Part shown: one piece after another, positions 46,501-58,016 of the stretch
Layout of the letters: each line of letters begins with the position of its first letter
How positions within the stretch are numbered: the stretch's first letter is position 1
DNA from: Pseudomonas fluorescens
GTDB lineage: Bacteria > Pseudomonadota > Gammaproteobacteria > Pseudomonadales > Pseudomonadaceae
Direction: 5' to 3'
Length of the DNA stretch: 64,000 nt
Assembly (NCBI RefSeq): GCF_019212185.1
Contig: NZ_CP078138.1
Location: forward strand, 4,198,501 to 4,262,500
Program-made: the position numbers and the translations under genes
The notes under the pieces: generated by a model
What the model was told of the DNA's origin: nothing
The model's database searches: none
What the model saw: only the letters and a program-made list of their open reading frames with translations

Positions 46501-49500
46501 GCCCAGTCATAACCGGAACCACCGATGTAGCGGTCACCAAAGCCGAGACTGCCGACCATGATGTCGTCACCGCCTTCACCGTTGAACTTGTCGTTCTCGT
46601 TGCCGCCGATGAACACGTCGTTGCCGATGATCGGGTCGTTACCCAAAGGATCGAAGTTGTCGCCAGGCGCACCGTCCGAGGTGCCCTTCTCGATCCAGTC
46701 GTCGCCTTCGTTGCCCATGTCCTGTTCGTTGGCCTTGCTGCCGAGGATGAAGTCGTTGCCCTGGCCGCCGATGGCCTCGGAGGCGTCTTCACCGGTGACG
46801 ATGAAGTCGTTGCCGAAACCGCCAATGATCAGGTTGACCCCATTGCCGCCGTGCAGCACGTCGTTGCCGTCGCCGCCCTGGATGTTATCGTCGCCACCGG
46901 TGTCGGTGATGATGTCGTCGCCGGTGCCGCCACGCAGTTGGTCGTTGCCGTCGCCCCCCTCGATGCGATCGTTGCCGGCATCGCCCCAGACGGTGTCGTC
47001 GCCCTCACTGGCGATCAGGATATCGTTGCCGTTGCTGCCGCCGAGCACGATGTGCTCATCACCCGAGTAACGGATGTAGTTGGCGTCCGGGCCAACGGTC
47101 AGTGGGTTGTCACGCGATACGCCATCCGGATCGGCGCTGCCCAGGCCATCGTTGTACTGCTTGGACTGGTCGACTTCGAGGTAGAACCCAGGGTCGGAGA
47201 ACACCAGGCCCGGCAAGTGAGTGGCCGAGGTGTTGGCCATGATCAGCTTGGCGAACGAGTTGCTTTCAAGTTCCGCGTTCATCGACAGCCCGGAGGTGCG
47301 CTCCAGGTAGTAGAAGCGGTCGGCGTCCTGGAGTTTCTCCATCTGGTTCTCGAACACGAAGTTGAAGGTCGAGCCGAGCATGCCGCCAAACGGCGTGATC
47401 GCTTCGGCCAGGCCGCCGATCCACAGGTCGATGGCATCGACCCCGGTGATCGTCACGCCCGCCCTGCCATTCACGGTGATATTGGCGTATTCACCAGTGC
47501 TGTTGAGGAAGTCCAGGCGGTCTGCCGGTGCTCCCGCTCCACCGAGCACCAGTGCCAGGGCCGCAGCACGCTTGCCGTCCAGGGTGGTCGCCGCGGTGAT
47601 GGTGTCGTGGACGCCATAGGCCGCGATGAAGTTGATCAACGACTCTGGGTGCTTGAGGTGCTGCACCAGGTCGACCCAGCTGCTGTACGGCTTGAGTTGG
47701 GTATCGCCGGTCTGGCTGAAGATGTCGCGGCGGATCGCGTTGAGGGAAGGAATGCCCACGTCGCGGCCACGGGCGATGTTGATCGCCGGCAGGTCGAGTG
47801 GCAGGCCCAGCAGGTTGTTGCGCAGCGCCTCGGTGACGAACTCGTCGATTTCGTTACCGGCCTGGCGCGTTACCCCGCGCACAATGGCACTGGTTGCATC
47901 TTCCGGCGTCAGGCCGCTGGCGGCGTACGCCAGCGGGTTGAGGAACGCCGCGATCAGGCCCAGTTGCTGATTTGGATTGCTACCGTCGCTGATGACGTTG
48001 TAGTTGGCGTCGAAGCGATCGACGGTTTCGGTCAGCATCGAGTGGCCAAACCGGTACACGGTATGGGCGAACTCGGCGACGATCGACGGGTCGAGGTCGA
48101 CGTCGTAGACCTGGGTCGGGGCGAAGAACAGGTCCACCCTTGGCTGGATGGTCCGCGCAAATTCCTCGAACACCAGGTGCTGGTACTGCATTTCCGTACC
48201 AAACTTGGCGGCCTGGAACAGCCGCTCGCCATCCCACACCAGGGCGGCAATGCCGGCGGCATCCGTTGGTACCGCGGCCACATCGACCAGTAGCCACTCA
48301 TTGAGGAAGGCCACGTCGGTCGAATCGAGCAAGGTGTCCTTGGTCTGCGCCACCAGCCGGTTGTGCTCGGCGTGGAAGATCGCATGCACGGCGGTCAGGC
48401 CGATGTTCTCGTTGACCCGGCCGTCGCCGGCGATGTAGTGGGCGTCGAGCAGTTCGTTGTCGTAGGTCAGGTTGTTGCCTTGGGCGTCGGTGAGTTGCGC
48501 ATCGCCAACGGCTGTCCCGACATCCGCTTGCAACACCCCGCCGATAGATACCGGCACGGCGTTATGAGCGATGTCATTGAGGAACGCATGGCCGGTGCGC
48601 ACCGCGTTCGCCAGGTTGACCGGTGCGTTCGGATCACCTTCGACCAGCAAGGTGACGTCGTCATTGGTGCCCGCAATGCCATCCGTGCCGTTGTTGACGT
48701 GCATCACCACTTGCGGGAAGCCGTTCGGTCCCTTGATGAAGTTGCCATAGGCGTCGGTCGCCAGCAGCGGGCCGCTGTCGATATCGGCGTCGGTGAGGTT
48801 GATGCCAAGAATGTCCCGGGCCTGGGCCTTGACCACTTTCCAGGTGGCCATGCCGCCGATTTGCGTATCGTCGCCGGTGCCGAACTTGCCGTCATCCCCT
48901 AGGTCGCGGTTGGTGATCAACTCGCCAGTGGCGATCGGGCCGCCCGCCGTCATCACATAGGCGCGCAGGAACACCTGGTGCGCCGGATGGGAGCTATAGG
49001 TCTGGTTCTGATCGACAAAGGGCGTCGTGGTGTTGGTGTGTTCGTGAATGTCATCGGCCGTGCCGAGCACACCATCTGCGCCAGGCAGGTTGGTGGCGCG
49101 GGTCAAGACCATGAAGTTGGTCGGGCTGCCCGGTACGTACAGCGGGTCGTCCGGTTGCAGCGGAATGAACACCGTGCCCGAACCGCCCTTGGTCACCAGG
49201 TCCAGGCCATGATCGAAGAACTGCCCGAAGAAGGTCATCCAACTGTTAAAGGGTGCCGAAAGCCCGGCATCCGGTGCGGTGTTCTCGAACAGATACACAT
49301 CACGGTCGTCGGCCGTGCCGAACTGCCCGTCCAGGCCTGGGCTGGCGACAATGCGCACGCCGTCCTTGAGCACGTCGTCGTTGCCTGTTTGACCAGCCGG
49401 AATGCCGAAGTTGAGTACACCGTCCGCACCCGGGTCGTACGCCGTGGCATAGGCTGCCGGGTTGTTCGAGGTCTGGTCGACGATCAGGTTGCTGATGGTG

Positions 49501-52500
49501 CGCGGTTGCGAGTCGATCACCAGGCCGCCGTTCTGGGTATACGAAGTTCCCTGCTCAGCCTGATTGAACACCGGATCGCTGATGCGCGGGAACACCTGGT
49601 CGGCCGAACCATATTGGGTGTTGTCGATGCCGTTGAGGTTCAACAGGTTGTTGTTCGAGCCGTCGACCGCCCGCAGCCCCAGCGGCGCGCGGATGTTCGG
49701 GATCAGCGAGAGGATGTTCTGGCCGTCAGCCTCGGCCTCGGCAATCTTGATTTGCGCGAGGATGAAGTTGAGGTCGGAACGCACCATGTGCAAGCCTTCG
49801 CCACCGGCGGTGGCGTCGGCGACGAGGGGCGGCGTCGGTGGCGCCACGGGTGCGCCGGGTGCGACCACGGTCGTCGGGTTGGAGAAGAGGATTTCCGTGG
49901 TGCCATGGGCATCCTGGTAGATCGCCTTGACCCGCAACGACAATCCTTCAAGGTCGGGAGAAACCTTGAACGAGGTGCCGTCGGCGCTTTGGAACGCCAG
50001 GTCACCGGCTGGCAACAGGATGATGTCCTCGAATACGCCGCTGCCAGGATCGGCTTCGAACTGCCAGTAGTAGGACACCGACGAGTTGTTCAGGTTACCC
50101 TGCGGGTTGCTGACGCTGACGTTGTTGCCATCGGTCACTCCAGCGACGCTGACCGTCAGCATATCGCCGACGGTGATCGCCCCGCCGTTGTTATCGGTGA
50201 TGGCCGGGCTGCCAGTCGGCTGCAGATTGCCTGCTGCCAGAATGCGTTGGCTATCGGCAAACTGCAGGCGCTCGATGTGCAACAGGGTATCGGTGCCATC
50301 GCGTCCGGCGACGGTATCCGTGACGGTCCACACGTCATCCGAGGTATCAGCGGTGCCGCGGGTGTTCTGGACAAAGGTGTATTCGTCCTGGGCGCCGGAG
50401 TAAATCGCCGTGTCGTAGGCCGCCCCACCCGTCGAAGTCCCGGGCAGGATTTCCCGCACGGCCTTGAGTTGCCCTGGGTTGTAGGTGCCGTTGAGCATGA
50501 ACGGGATCATGTCGACCATGCTGTTGAAGCTGGCGATTTCCGGACCGGTGTGGTTGACGTCGCCCGGGTTGTAGACGGCAATCCTGACGTTGAGCCATTT
50601 GTCGCCATCGATCAGGTCATCGCCGCCACGGCCCTCGATCAGGTCACTGCCATTGCCGCCGAGGATGATGTTGCCGGTGGCAAAACCGGTGGTCGGCAAA
50701 CCGGCCTCGGTGAGGAACGCACGCAGGCCCTTGATCAAATCGACGTTGGTCAGCGCACTGCCGGTGGCGCCACCGTGGTTGATAATGGTATCGGCATCGA
50801 CGTCATCGCCCCTGAGCACGTCGGCAAAAGCCGAACCGGATATACCCTCGACCTCGGCAAAACGGTCGAGGATCGAGGCCGGCGAAGCGCCGACCGGGTT
50901 GAACACCCCGGCGTTCTGGTTTGGCGCGTTGCCGTGTGGCTGCGCCAGCGCGGCCAGGCTCAGGTCGGCCGTTACGCCGAAATTGTCATTCTTGTAGGTG
51001 ATCCAGTCGAAACCGGACATGCCTTCCATCTTGTCCTGGGCATCGCTGCCGACAAAGATGTCATCACCACCCTCGCCGATCATTTCATCGAAGCCACCGC
51101 CACCGACGAAGATGTCGTTACCCAGCACATCGTCAGTCAGCAATGGCGCGGCGTTGTCGCCAGGCGCACCGTCCTGGGTGCCCTTCTCGATCCAGTCGTC
51201 GCCTTCGTTGCCGGTCGGCGGCAGGTTGGTCTTGGCGCCGAGGATGAAGTCGTCGCCCTGGCCGCCGAAGGTGGTGGTGATGTCTTCGGTGGTGACGATG
51301 AAGTCCTGGCCGTCGCCGCCAAGGATCAGGTTGCCAGCGGCCAGCATGCTGCCGGCGATGATCACGTCATTGCCGGCGTTGCCTTCCAGGCGGTTGTCGC
51401 CGAACGAGTCGGTGATGATGTCGTCGCCTGCGCCGCCCAGTACCGCGTCGTTGCCGGCGCCGCCTTCGAGACGGTCGTTACCGCCGTCGCCGTAGACCGT
51501 GTCGTCGCCGTCACCGGAAATGATGATGTCATTGCCGGCGGTGCCGCCGAGCACCACGTGGTCTTCACCGGTGTAGTGCAGGTAGTTGGCGTCCGCGCCC
51601 ACGGTGTCGGGATTGTCGCGAATCACCAGCGGCACGATTTCCACGCCGTTGATCATGATGCCGCCGGTTGGGTCGGCATTGCCGTTCGGCCCCAGGTTGG
51701 TGAACTGGTTGGCCTGGTTGACTTCGAGGGTGAAGGTCGGGGTCAGGAACACCGTGTTCGACAAGTGGGTCACGTCGCTGTTGAGCATGATCAGCTTGGC
51801 GAAGGAGTTGTTCTCCAGCTCCGTGCCGAAGTTCAGGCCCGCAACACGTGACAGATAGTAGAAGCGGTCGCCGTTCTGCAGCGCTTCCATCTGGGTTTCG
51901 AAGACGAAGTTGAAGGTCGAGCCGAGCATGCCGCCGAACGGCATTTTTTGCTCGGCGAGGCCGCCGATCCAGAAGTCGATATCGTCGACGCCGGTGGTGG
52001 TCACGCCATTGACCATGGCGTAGTCGCCAGCGCTATTGAGGAAGTCCAGGCGATCGAGATCATCGGCGACGAACGTACGCTGTTCAGGGGTGTCGGCATT
52101 GATCACTGCGCTGCCGCCAAACACCAGGGCAGCGGCGATGGCACGCATTTCCACCATGGTATCGACATCGGCTGCCAGCAAGGCGCTGTGGCTACCGAAG
52201 GCGGCGATGAAGTTGACCAGCGACTCGGGGTGCTTGAGGTGGTCGGCCAGGTCAGCCCAACTGATGTAGGGCCTGAGCTGGCTGTCGCCAGTGGCGGCGT
52301 ACATCTCGCGACGCGCTTCGTTCAAGGTCGGGATGCCAGTGTCGCGACCCCGTGCCAGGTTCAGCGCCGGCAGGTCGAGGGGCAGGCCCAGCAGGTTGTT
52401 GCGCAGGGCCTCGGTGACGAACTCGTCGATCTCGTTGCCGACCTGGCGGGTCACCCCGCGAATGATCGCCCCAGCGGCTGCATCCGCGTCCGCCCCGCTG

Positions 52501-54263
52501 CTGGCAAACGCCAACGGGTTGAGGAAGGCGGCGATCAGGCCCATTTGCGAGCCGGAGGTGAGCAGCGGATTGAACTCGGGGTCAAAGCGGTCGACGGTCT
52601 CGGTCAGCATCGAGTGGCCGAAGCGATACACCACATGGGCGAACTCGGCGAGGATCGCCGGGTTGATCGAGGTGTCGTAGCCGTTGGGCGCGAGGAACTC
52701 GTCGATCTGCGGCTGAATGGTCCGCGCGAACTCTTCGAACACCAGATGCTGGTACTGCATCTCGGTACCGAATTTGGCAGCCTGGAACAAGCGTTCGCCG
52801 TCCCATACCAGCGCGGCGATGTCGGCCGGCGAAGTCGGGAAGGTCGCGACGTCAACCGCCAGCCATTCATTGAGAAAGACCAGGTCGCCGGCGGCCAGCA
52901 AGGTCTCCTTGGTTTGCTGGACCAGGCGGTTGTGCTCGGAGTGGAACACATGGTGCACCGCCGTCAGGCCGATGTTCTCGTTGACCCGGCCGTCGCCGGC
53001 AATGTAGTGGGCGTCGAGCAATTCGTTGTCGTAGGTCAGGTTGTTGCCTTGTCCATCGGTTGCCTGAGCGTCGCCAATGGCAGTGCCGACATCCGCCTGC
53101 AGCACGCCGCCGACTACCACCGGCGCCGCGTTGTGCGCGATGTCGTCGAGGAAGCCATGCCCGGCGCTGACCGCATTGGCCAGGCTGATGGGCGCCGCAA
53201 GGTTGCCTTCGACCAGTTGGGTGAGGTCATCGGAGGTGCCGGAAATCCCGTCGTCACCGTTGCCGATGCGCATCACCACCTGCGGCATGCCACTGGGGCC
53301 GCGAATGAAATTGCCATAGGCATCGGTGGCCAGCAGCGGCACGTTGTGCACGTCGGCGTCGGTCAGGTCGATGCCGAGAATGTCCCGGGCCTGGGCCTTG
53401 ACCACCTTCCAGGTGGCCATGCCGCCGCTCTCGCTGCCGCTGTCATCGGCAGTGCCGAACAGGCCGTCATCACCCAGGTTGCGGTTGGTAATCAAGCGTC
53501 CGGTGGCTACCGGGTCACCGTCGGCGTTGAGTGCATATTCACGCAGGAACACTTGGTGCGAAGGGTGCGAGCTGTAGGTCTGGCTTTGATCGACGAAGGG
53601 CGAAGTGGTGTTGAGCTGGGAATCGTCGGCGGTACCGGCGATGCCGTCCGCGCCAGCGCTTTGCACGGCCCGTGACAAAATCATGAAGTTGGTCGGGCTG
53701 TTCGGGTTGAACAATGGGTCGTCGGGTTGCAGCGGGATAAACACCACGTCCGTGCTGCTCTTGGTCACCAGGTCGAGGCCATGGTCAAAGAACTGCCCGA
53801 AGAAGGTCATCCAGGCGTTGAAGCTGGCAGTCAGGCCGGCGTCCGGCGAGGTGTTGGGGATGAAGAACACCGGCTTGTCGTCACCGGTGCCGAACACGCC
53901 ATCGAGGCCGGGGCTGAGCGCCGGGGCGGCCCCACCGTTCGCCGCGACGGCGGCCGGGTTGCTGCCCGTCTGGTCGGAAATCAGGTTACTGATCACCCGT
54001 GGCTGCCCGTCGACCACGTTGCCCGAAGCGGCATAGGCCGCTCGATACTGGGCATCGAGCAGACGCAGGAACGAGTTGTCCGCAGCGCCGTACTCGCTCT
54101 GTCCGGCCACCAGGTTGTTGAAGCTGCCATCGACCGTGCGCAGGCCGAACGGCACCTGGCTGTTGGGCAGCAAGTCAGCGAGGCTGGCGCCATTGGCGTG
54201 GGCTTCGGCGATGAAGATTTGCTTGAGGATGAATTCCAGGTCCGACTTGTTGAAATTGGCCAT
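43521..54263 (-). CDS. mopA: giant animal-haem-peroxidase/RTX protein, Mn(II) oxidase MopA type
   Basis: The 3580-residue protein has two copies of a module, each with an An_peroxidase domain followed by RTX repeats. Module 1 carries distal His161 ([13 protein letters not shown]), proximal His550 ([12 protein letters not shown]) and the Arg motif [12 protein letters not shown]. Module 2 carries His1685, His2074 and [15 protein letters not shown] nonapeptides (GGxGxDxxx) follow each module and form a long C-terminal block (about residues 3145-3505), preceded by two Ig-like repeats. The C-terminus ends in a hydrophobic type I signal (GDFILAT). There is no N-terminal signal peptide. Calcium-bound RTX peroxidases of this type oxidise Mn(II) to Mn(III) with peroxide or superoxide in P. 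putida GB-1 and marine alphaproteobacteria. The start has GAGGAA eight bases upstream. The divergent type I exporter is next door. Confidence 0.9.
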   Translation of the reverse strand: MANFNKSDLEFILKQIFIAEAHANGASLADLLPNSQVPFGLRTVDGSFNNLVAGQSEYGAADNSFLRLLDAQYRAAYAASGNVVDGQPRVISNLISDQTGSNPAAVAANGGAAPALSPGLDGVFGTGDDKPVFFIPNTSPDAGLTASFNAWMTFFGQFFDHGLDLVTKSSTDVVFIPLQPDDPLFNPNSPTNFMILSRAVQSAGADGIAGTADDSQLNTTSPFVDQSQTYSSHPSHQVFLREYALNADGDPVATGRLITNRNLGDDGLFGTADDSGSESGGMATWKVVKAQARDILGIDLTDADVHNVPLLATDAYGNFIRGPSGMPQVVMRIGNGDDGISGTSDDLTQLVEGNLAAPISLANAVSAGHGFLDDIAHNAAPVVVGGVLQADVGTAIGDAQATDGQGNNLTYDNELLDAHYIAGDGRVNENIGLTAVHHVFHSEHNRLVQQTKETLLAAGDLVFLNEWLAVDVATFPTSPADIAALVWDGERLFQAAKFGTEMQYQHLVFEEFARTIQPQIDEFLAPNGYDTSINPAILAEFAHVVYRFGHSMLTETVDRFDPEFNPLLTSGSQMGLIAAFLNPLAFASSGADADAAAGAIIRGVTRQVGNEIDEFVTEALRNNLLGLPLDLPALNLARGRDTGIPTLNEARREMYAATGDSQLRPYISWADLADHLKHPESLVNFIAAFGSHSALLAADVDTMVEMRAIAAALVFGGSAVINADTPEQRTFVADDLDRLDFLNSAGDYAMVNGVTTTGVDDIDFWIGGLAEQKMPFGGMLGSTFNFVFETQMEALQNGDRFYYLSRVAGLNFGTELENNSFAKLIMLNSDVTHLSNTVFLTPTFTLEVNQANQFTNLGPNGNADPTGGIMINGVEIVPLVIRDNPDTVGADANYLHYTGEDHVVLGGTAGNDIIISGDGDDTVYGDGGNDRLEGGAGNDAVLGGAGDDIITDSFGDNRLEGNAGNDVIIAGSMLAAGNLILGGDGQDFIVTTEDITTTFGGQGDDFILGAKTNLPPTGNEGDDWIEKGTQDGAPGDNAAPLLTDDVLGNDIFVGGGGFDEMIGEGGDDIFVGSDAQDKMEGMSGFDWITYKNDNFGVTADLSLAALAQPHGNAPNQNAGVFNPVGASPASILDRFAEVEGISGSAFADVLRGDDVDADTIINHGGATGSALTNVDLIKGLRAFLTEAGLPTTGFATGNIILGGNGSDLIEGRGGDDLIDGDKWLNVRIAVYNPGDVNHTGPEIASFNSMVDMIPFMLNGTYNPGQLKAVREILPGTSTGGAAYDTAIYSGAQDEYTFVQNTRGTADTSDDVWTVTDTVAGRDGTDTLLHIERLQFADSQRILAAGNLQPTGSPAITDNNGGAITVGDMLTVSVAGVTDGNNVSVSNPQGNLNNSSVSYYWQFEADPGSGVFEDIILLPAGDLAFQSADGTSFKVSPDLEGLSLRVKAIYQDAHGTTEILFSNPTTVVAPGAPVAPPTPPLVADATAGGEGLHMVRSDLNFILAQIKIAEAEADGQNILSLIPNIRAPLGLRAVDGSNNNLLNLNGIDNTQYGSADQVFPRISDPVFNQAEQGTSYTQNGGLVIDSQPRTISNLIVDQTSNNPAAYATAYDPGADGVLNFGIPAGQTGNDDVLKDGVRIVASPGLDGQFGTADDRDVYLFENTAPDAGLSAPFNSWMTFFGQFFDHGLDLVTKGGSGTVFIPLQPDDPLYVPGSPTNFMVLTRATNLPGADGVLGTADDIHEHTNTTTPFVDQNQTYSSHPAHQVFLRAYVMTAGGPIATGELITNRDLGDDGKFGTGDDTQIGGMATWKVVKAQARDILGINLTDADIDSGPLLATDAYGNFIKGPNGFPQVVMHVNNGTDGIAGTNDDVTLLVEGDPNAPVNLANAVRTGHAFLNDIAHNAVPVSIGGVLQADVGTAVGDAQLTDAQGNNLTYDNELLDAHYIAGDGRVNENIGLTAVHAIFHAEHNRLVAQTKDTLLDSTDVAFLNEWLLVDVAAVPTDAAGIAALVWDGERLFQAAKFGTEMQYQHLVFEEFARTIQPRVDLFFAPTQVYDVDLDPSIVAEFAHTVYRFGHSMLTETVDRFDANYNVISDGSNPNQQLGLIAAFLNPLAYAASGLTPEDATSAIVRGVTRQAGNEIDEFVTEALRNNLLGLPLDLPAINIARGRDVGIPSLNAIRRDIFSQTGDTQLKPYSSWVDLVQHLKHPESLINFIAAYGVHDTITAATTLDGKRAAALALVLGGAGAPADRLDFLNSTGEYANITVNGRAGVTITGVDAIDLWIGGLAEAITPFGGMLGSTFNFVFENQMEKLQDADRFYYLERTSGLSMNAELESNSFAKLIMANTSATHLPGLVFSDPGFYLEVDQSKQYNDGLGSADPDGVSRDNPLTVGPDANYIRYSGDEHIVLGGSNGNDILIASEGDDTVWGDAGNDRIEGGDGNDQLRGGTGDDIITDTGGDDNIQGGDGNDVLHGGNGVNLIIGGFGNDFIVTGEDASEAIGGQGNDFILGSKANEQDMGNEGDDWIEKGTSDGAPGDNFDPLGNDPIIGNDVFIGGNENDKFNGEGGDDIMVGSLGFGDRYIGGSGYDWATFKDLAQGVSIDYTDRFFDVPPVPGSGASALVRFDIMEGLSGSAHGDFLRGDNEDATSLPTAGATGSVLTNITLINGLSSLLSAGATSFDGGNIILGGSGSDLIEGRGGDDIIDGDKWLNVRISVRTNNDGTGPEIASFTSMEPMVPFMLNGTYNPGQLVIVREILSGTDAYDTALFSGNAGEYTVEVQGNTVIVTDLVAGRDGVDRLTGIERLQFADQAQESGVGTALNGGPTGHLAILDDASGLRDDTPVAGQLLRVSAQAVLDADNVSATNANGAVNGPVAYYWQVETIAGSGVYEDITVVAAGEASRATGTTYRVTDDVAGSNIRVRAVYQDAKGTLEIVDSSANSTPTAGPTVNGLLVQNQVLTADPSSIVDPDGISNPQFTYQWQATNGVQFVNIPGATNSTFTLGQAQVGNQVRVVVSYVDAFGVTESIASDPSDPVENVNDAPTGALLISDTTPDQGQVLTALTGAIADVDGLGTFSYQWQQGTGTSFTNINGATAQTFVPGINQGNLQLRVIVRYTDAFGTLETVTSAATAAVTVPAGLVLTGNGLANTLTGGLGNDVLSGLGGNDVLNGLAGNDVLNGGIGNDVLNGGDDNDTLIGDAGNDTLNGGLGVDVMTGGAGNDTYVVDNVGDSVIEAAGGGTDLVQTSLTAYLLGSNVENLTYIGAGNFTGNGNALANTITGGAGNDLLNGGAGADRLIGLGGNDTYVVDNIGDVVVEAANGGTDTVQTSLANYTLGGNLENLSYTGVGAFNGTGNALNNVITSGAGNDTLNGGGGNDTLTGNGGNDTLNGDVGNDTLLGGIGNDTLNGGAGDDSLDGGDGVDILNGGAGNDTLLGGLGNDNLDGGIGNDLLQGGDGNDIMQGGVGNDTLLGGIGNDTIDGGAGNDIVTGGAGNDTMDAGIGNDTFLFGAGFGVDRVLNFDANAAGGQDRIDITALNITAANFVASVVITDVGADTLVSIGATDSIRLVGVANAGTVTAGDFILAT
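43760..44830 (-). repeat. C-terminal RTX nonapeptide repeat block of mopA
   Basis: Dozens of units of the GGxGNDxLx type (e.g. [17 protein letters not shown]) are encoded nearly head to tail, interrupted by two serralysin-like spacers ([23 protein letters not shown]). These fold as calcium beta-rolls after secretion. Confidence 0.9.
46830..47060 (-). repeat. RTX repeats of the second peroxidase module
   Basis: The units encode [33 protein letters not shown] and the like, just after peroxidase module 2. The corresponding block of module 1 is at 51360-51570, with the same order of motifs. Confidence 0.85.
51360..51570 (-). repeat. RTX repeats of the first peroxidase module
   Basis: The units encode [40 protein letters not shown]. 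The block follows peroxidase module 1. Confidence 0.85.
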
Positions 54264-54931
54264 TTTGGGTTCCTCGATCAATCTGGGACGGGCACGGGAC
54301 GACCGAAGCCATCGCGCACTCAGGTGCTGGCTGACGCGATTTTTTGGGCGATATCAGACGGGGGGAACGGCAAGGCCATTCCCCAGGCTACGCACCTGGA
54401 ATTCGCGGAAAACGGGTGGCTCGCCGAGTGATCAGGCAGAGCGCATTCGGACCCTCGGTGGGCCGTGGAAGCGGGAAGTGAAGGTGAACCGGCTACACCG
54501 GCCCTTCACGGGATAGTGGATCGAAAAGATCGTCATGTCTGCTCCTCGGGAACATCAACACCACGCCGTGCGTTGCCAAAGAAATGGCAGGCTCGCGACG
54601 TACACCTCTCCCCCGTATAAGCAAGACTAAAGTCCTATACCAAACGAATGTCAATTTCGCGTCGCTCGAACTGACGACCGGCATCTGTCTTCACAACTAA
54701 TTGTTTTTTATAGATATATGAAAATAGCGACTCAGCTATAGAGCGAAATGTTATTTCAGAGTAATTCGCCGCGACCTACGCTCCAGCAAGGGAGATCAAC
54801 GCCGTTTTTTTCCAAGAATCGCCAGCTCCACCGAGCGATCCGACAGCGTGTTTTTCCACCTGCCCAGTGCACGAAACCGACTAGCTGACGCGCCGAAAGG
54901 GATACCGGCTTTTTGACGAGGGGAGCTGCTC
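54264..54931. other. divergent control region between mopA and its exporter
   Basis: This 668-base gap holds no convincing gene. It is GC-rich next to mopA and turns AT-rich at 54600-54800. A partial sigma-54-like match on minus at 54369-54384 (GGGGAATGGCCTTGCC) could serve mopA; the -12 half is good and the -24 half weak. No AAAGTGGGG element is present. Confidence 0.4.
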
Positions 54932-56668
54932 ATGCCCAATCAGTCGAACACCCGATCCGAACTCGCCAGCGTGTTGGTTCGCTTGCGCCACAGTTTCTAT
55001 TTGCTGGGCGGTTTCAGCGGGGTGATCAACGTCATGATGTTGACGCCCGCCGTGTACATGCTGCAGGTCTACGATCGGGCCCTGGTCAGTCGCAATGTCA
55101 CCACCCTGGCGATGCTGACGGTGCTGGTGATCGGTCTGTTCCTGCTGATGTCGGCACTGGAGATGATCCGCACGCGGATGCTGATTCGGGTCGGCAACTG
55201 CATGGACATGGAGCTCAACCGCCGCATCTTCACCGCCGCTTTCGAGCGCAACCTGAGTCGCGCCGGCGGCAACCCGGCCCAGGCCCTGCAGGATCTCGCG
55301 CAGGTCCGCCAGTTCCTCACCGGCAACGCGTTGTTTGCGTTCTTCGATGCGCCCTGGACACCGATCTACCTGTTGGTGTCGTACCTGATTCACCCGCTGC
55401 TCGGCCTGATGACGCTGATCGGTTCGCTGATCCTGGTGGCGCTGGCCTGGCTCACCGAAAAGGCCACGCAAAAACCCCTGGCCGAAGCCAACCAGGCGGC
55501 GCTGTCGTCCGCCACCTATGCCAACAACAACCTGCGCAACGCCGAGGTCATCGAGGCGATGGGCATGCTGCCGTCGATCAGCAAGCGCTGGTACCACAGC
55601 CATTTGCGCATTCTCGAAATGCAGACCCTGGCCTCCGACCGTGCGGCGCTGATCAGCAGCACCGGGCGCTTTGTGCGCATCACCTTGCAGTCGCTAATCC
55701 TCGGCGCCGGCGCGCTGCTGGCGATCGAAGGCAAAATCACCCCGGGGATGATGATCGCCTGCTCGATCCTCACCGGTCGTGCATTGGGGCCGGTGGAACA
55801 GGTGATCGGCTCGTGGAAGCAACTGCTCGGCTGCCGCTCGGCCTGGGGCCGGTTGAACCAGATGCTCAGCGACTATCCACTGCGCCCACCGAGCATGTCG
55901 CTGCAGCGGCCGATGGGCATGATTGCGGTGGAGAATGTCTATGCCGGCGCGCCCGGCACCAACAACACCATCGTGCGCGGGGTCAGCTTCAGCCTGGTGC
56001 CGGGCGAAAGCCTGGGGATTATCGGCCCATCGGCCTCGGGCAAATCTACCCTCGCCCGCCTGTTGGTAGGCGTGTGGCCGGCACAGGCGGGCAAGGTGCG
56101 TCTCGACGGCGCCGACATGTTCACCTGGAACAAAGCCGAACTTGGACCCTGGCTCGGTTACTTGCCGCAGGATGTGGAGCTGTTCGAGGGGACCATCGCC
56201 GACAACATCGCACGCTTCGGCGAAGTCGACAGCGACGCGGTGATTCGTGCCGCCAAGGCCACCGGCGTGCATGACATGATCCTGCGTTTCCCGCAGGGCT
56301 ACGACACCCGCCTGGACACCGACGGCAGCCCGCTGTCCGGTGGCCAGAAACAGCGGATCGCCCTCGCCCGTGCACTCTACGGCGAACCCAATCTGATCGT
56401 TCTCGACGAGCCCAACGCCAACCTCGATGACGTTGGCGAAAAAGCCCTGGTCGATGCCCTGGCCGAACTCAAGGCCCGCGGTGCCACGGTAGTGATGATC
56501 TCCCACCGGCCCAACGTGCTCTGCGCGGTGGACAAGGTACTGATGCTGCGCGACGGCGCGGTGCAAATGCTTGGCACCCGCGAAGAAGTCTTTACCGCGC
56601 TGCGCAAAGCCGCAGTGATGCCCGCCGGGGCGCCGACACCATTGGCCTCGGTCAAGGCCAGGGAGTGA
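54932..56668 (+). CDS. type I secretion ABC exporter (AprD/PrtD type)
   Basis: The 578-residue inner-membrane ABC protein has an N-terminal six-helix domain (residues 20-310). The ATPase domain has Walker A GPSASGKST (near residue 365), signature LSGGQKQR (near 468) and Walker B LIVLDEPNANLD. No N-terminal C39 peptidase is present, which fits RTX proteins that keep their C-terminal signal. GAGGGGAG precedes the ATG. It is the first gene of a three-gene exporter operon divergent from mopA and presumably energises MopA export. Confidence 0.93.
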   Translation: MPNQSNTRSELASVLVRLRHSFYLLGGFSGVINVMMLTPAVYMLQVYDRALVSRNVTTLAMLTVLVIGLFLLMSALEMIRTRMLIRVGNCMDMELNRRIFTAAFERNLSRAGGNPAQALQDLAQVRQFLTGNALFAFFDAPWTPIYLLVSYLIHPLLGLMTLIGSLILVALAWLTEKATQKPLAEANQAALSSATYANNNLRNAEVIEAMGMLPSISKRWYHSHLRILEMQTLASDRAALISSTGRFVRITLQSLILGAGALLAIEGKITPGMMIACSILTGRALGPVEQVIGSWKQLLGCRSAWGRLNQMLSDYPLRPPSMSLQRPMGMIAVENVYAGAPGTNNTIVRGVSFSLVPGESLGIIGPSASGKSTLARLLVGVWPAQAGKVRLDGADMFTWNKAELGPWLGYLPQDVELFEGTIADNIARFGEVDSDAVIRAAKATGVHDMILRFPQGYDTRLDTDGSPLSGGQKQRIALARALYGEPNLIVLDEPNANLDDVGEKALVDALAELKARGATVVMISHRPNVLCAVDKVLMLRDGAVQMLGTREEVFTALRKAAVMPAGAPTPLASVKARE

Positions 56669-56674
56669 GCGATC

Positions 56675-58015
56675 ATGTCCACCAGTCAACACACCGAGAT
56701 GATCCTCAACCAGCCGAAAAGCCTGGTCGACCTCGACGTCGGCAAGCCCGCTCGATGGGGCAAGTGGCTGGTGCTCGCCGGCTTCGGCGGCTTCCTGCTG
56801 TGGTCATGGCTGGCGCCGCTGGATGCCGGCGTGGTCGCCACCGGTACGGTCAAGGTCACCAGTAATCGCAAGGCGGTGCAGCACCTGAGCGGCGGCACCG
56901 TCGAGGCGATCCTGGTGCGCGAAGGTGACGTGGTCAGCAAGGGCCAGGAGGTGGTGCGCCTCGACTCCCTGCGGGCGGTCGCCGAACGCGGAGCAGTCAG
57001 TGCCCAGTACATCGTCAGCAAGACCGTGGAGAATCGCCTCGAAGCCGAACGCGACGATCAGGCGGTGATCAACTTCGATCCCGATCTGCTGGAGCGCTTT
57101 GCCGGCGACCGCCGCCTGTTGTCCGCCATGGAGTTGCAACAGCGCCTGCTCGATACCCGGCGCGCCGGCCTGGCGGGCGAGATCAGCATCCTCGAGGAAA
57201 ACCTCGCGGCCTCGGCGGTGCAACTCAAAGGCCTGCAGCAGGTGTACGGCGCCCGCGCCTCGCAGATCAATTTCCTCAACCAGGAACTGCAAGGCACGCG
57301 GATTCTTGCCGCCGAAGGTTACGTGCCACGTAACCGCCTGCTGGAACTGGAACGCAACAACGCCGAGTTGTCCGCAGGCCAGGCGGAGAACCTCAACAAC
57401 ATCGCCCGCACCCGCAGCCAGGCCACCGAAATCAAATTGCGCATCCTCCAGCGCCAGCACGACTACCTGAAGGAAGTCGAGTCGATGCTCACCGATACGG
57501 CCAAGGAAAACACCACCCTGACCGACCGCTTGCGTGCACTTGATTACGAAGTGACCCACACGGTGATTCGCTCGCCCATCGACGGCATGGTCCAGTCCCT
57601 GAGCATTGCCACGGTCGGCGGGATCATTCAGCCGGGCTTCAAGATCATGGAGATCGTGCCGGTCAACGAACCGCTGCAGGTCGACGCGATGATTCCGGTG
57701 CAGGCCATCGACAAGATGGTCCCGGGGCTGCCGGTGGATATTTCCTTCCCGGCCTTCAACCACGCACAGACGCCGAACATCCCCGGGCGGGTCAAGACCG
57801 TGTCCGCCGACCGCCTGCTCGATGAAGAGAGCAAGCAACCGTTCTACCTCGCCCAGGTGGAGGTGACTCCCGACGGCATGGGCCTGCTGGGCAGCAACCA
57901 CATTCGCCCCGGCATGCCCGCCAGCGTCACCATCAAGACCGGTGAACGCAACCTGCTCAGCTACCTGCTCAAGCCGATGCTCGAACGCGTCGACAGTTCA
58001 TTCAAGGAGCAATGA
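56675..58015 (+). CDS. type I secretion membrane-fusion protein (HlyD/AprE type)
   Basis: The 446-residue product has one transmembrane helix (residues 28-46), a biotinyl-lipoyl-like half (VTSNRKAVQHLSGGTVEAILVREGDVVSKGQEVVRLD), a long coiled-coil hairpin and the second lipoyl half (VIRSPIDGMVQSLSIATVGGIIQPGFKIMEIVP). The length equals AprE. It starts six bases after the ABC gene and ends two bases before the TolC-like gene. It bridges the inner-membrane ATPase and the outer-membrane channel. Confidence 0.94.
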   Translation: MSTSQHTEMILNQPKSLVDLDVGKPARWGKWLVLAGFGGFLLWSWLAPLDAGVVATGTVKVTSNRKAVQHLSGGTVEAILVREGDVVSKGQEVVRLDSLRAVAERGAVSAQYIVSKTVENRLEAERDDQAVINFDPDLLERFAGDRRLLSAMELQQRLLDTRRAGLAGEISILEENLAASAVQLKGLQQVYGARASQINFLNQELQGTRILAAEGYVPRNRLLELERNNAELSAGQAENLNNIARTRSQATEIKLRILQRQHDYLKEVESMLTDTAKENTTLTDRLRALDYEVTHTVIRSPIDGMVQSLSIATVGGIIQPGFKIMEIVPVNEPLQVDAMIPVQAIDKMVPGLPVDISFPAFNHAQTPNIPGRVKTVSADRLLDEESKQPFYLAQVEVTPDGMGLLGSNHIRPGMPASVTIKTGERNLLSYLLKPMLERVDSSFKEQ

Positions 58016-58016
58016 C

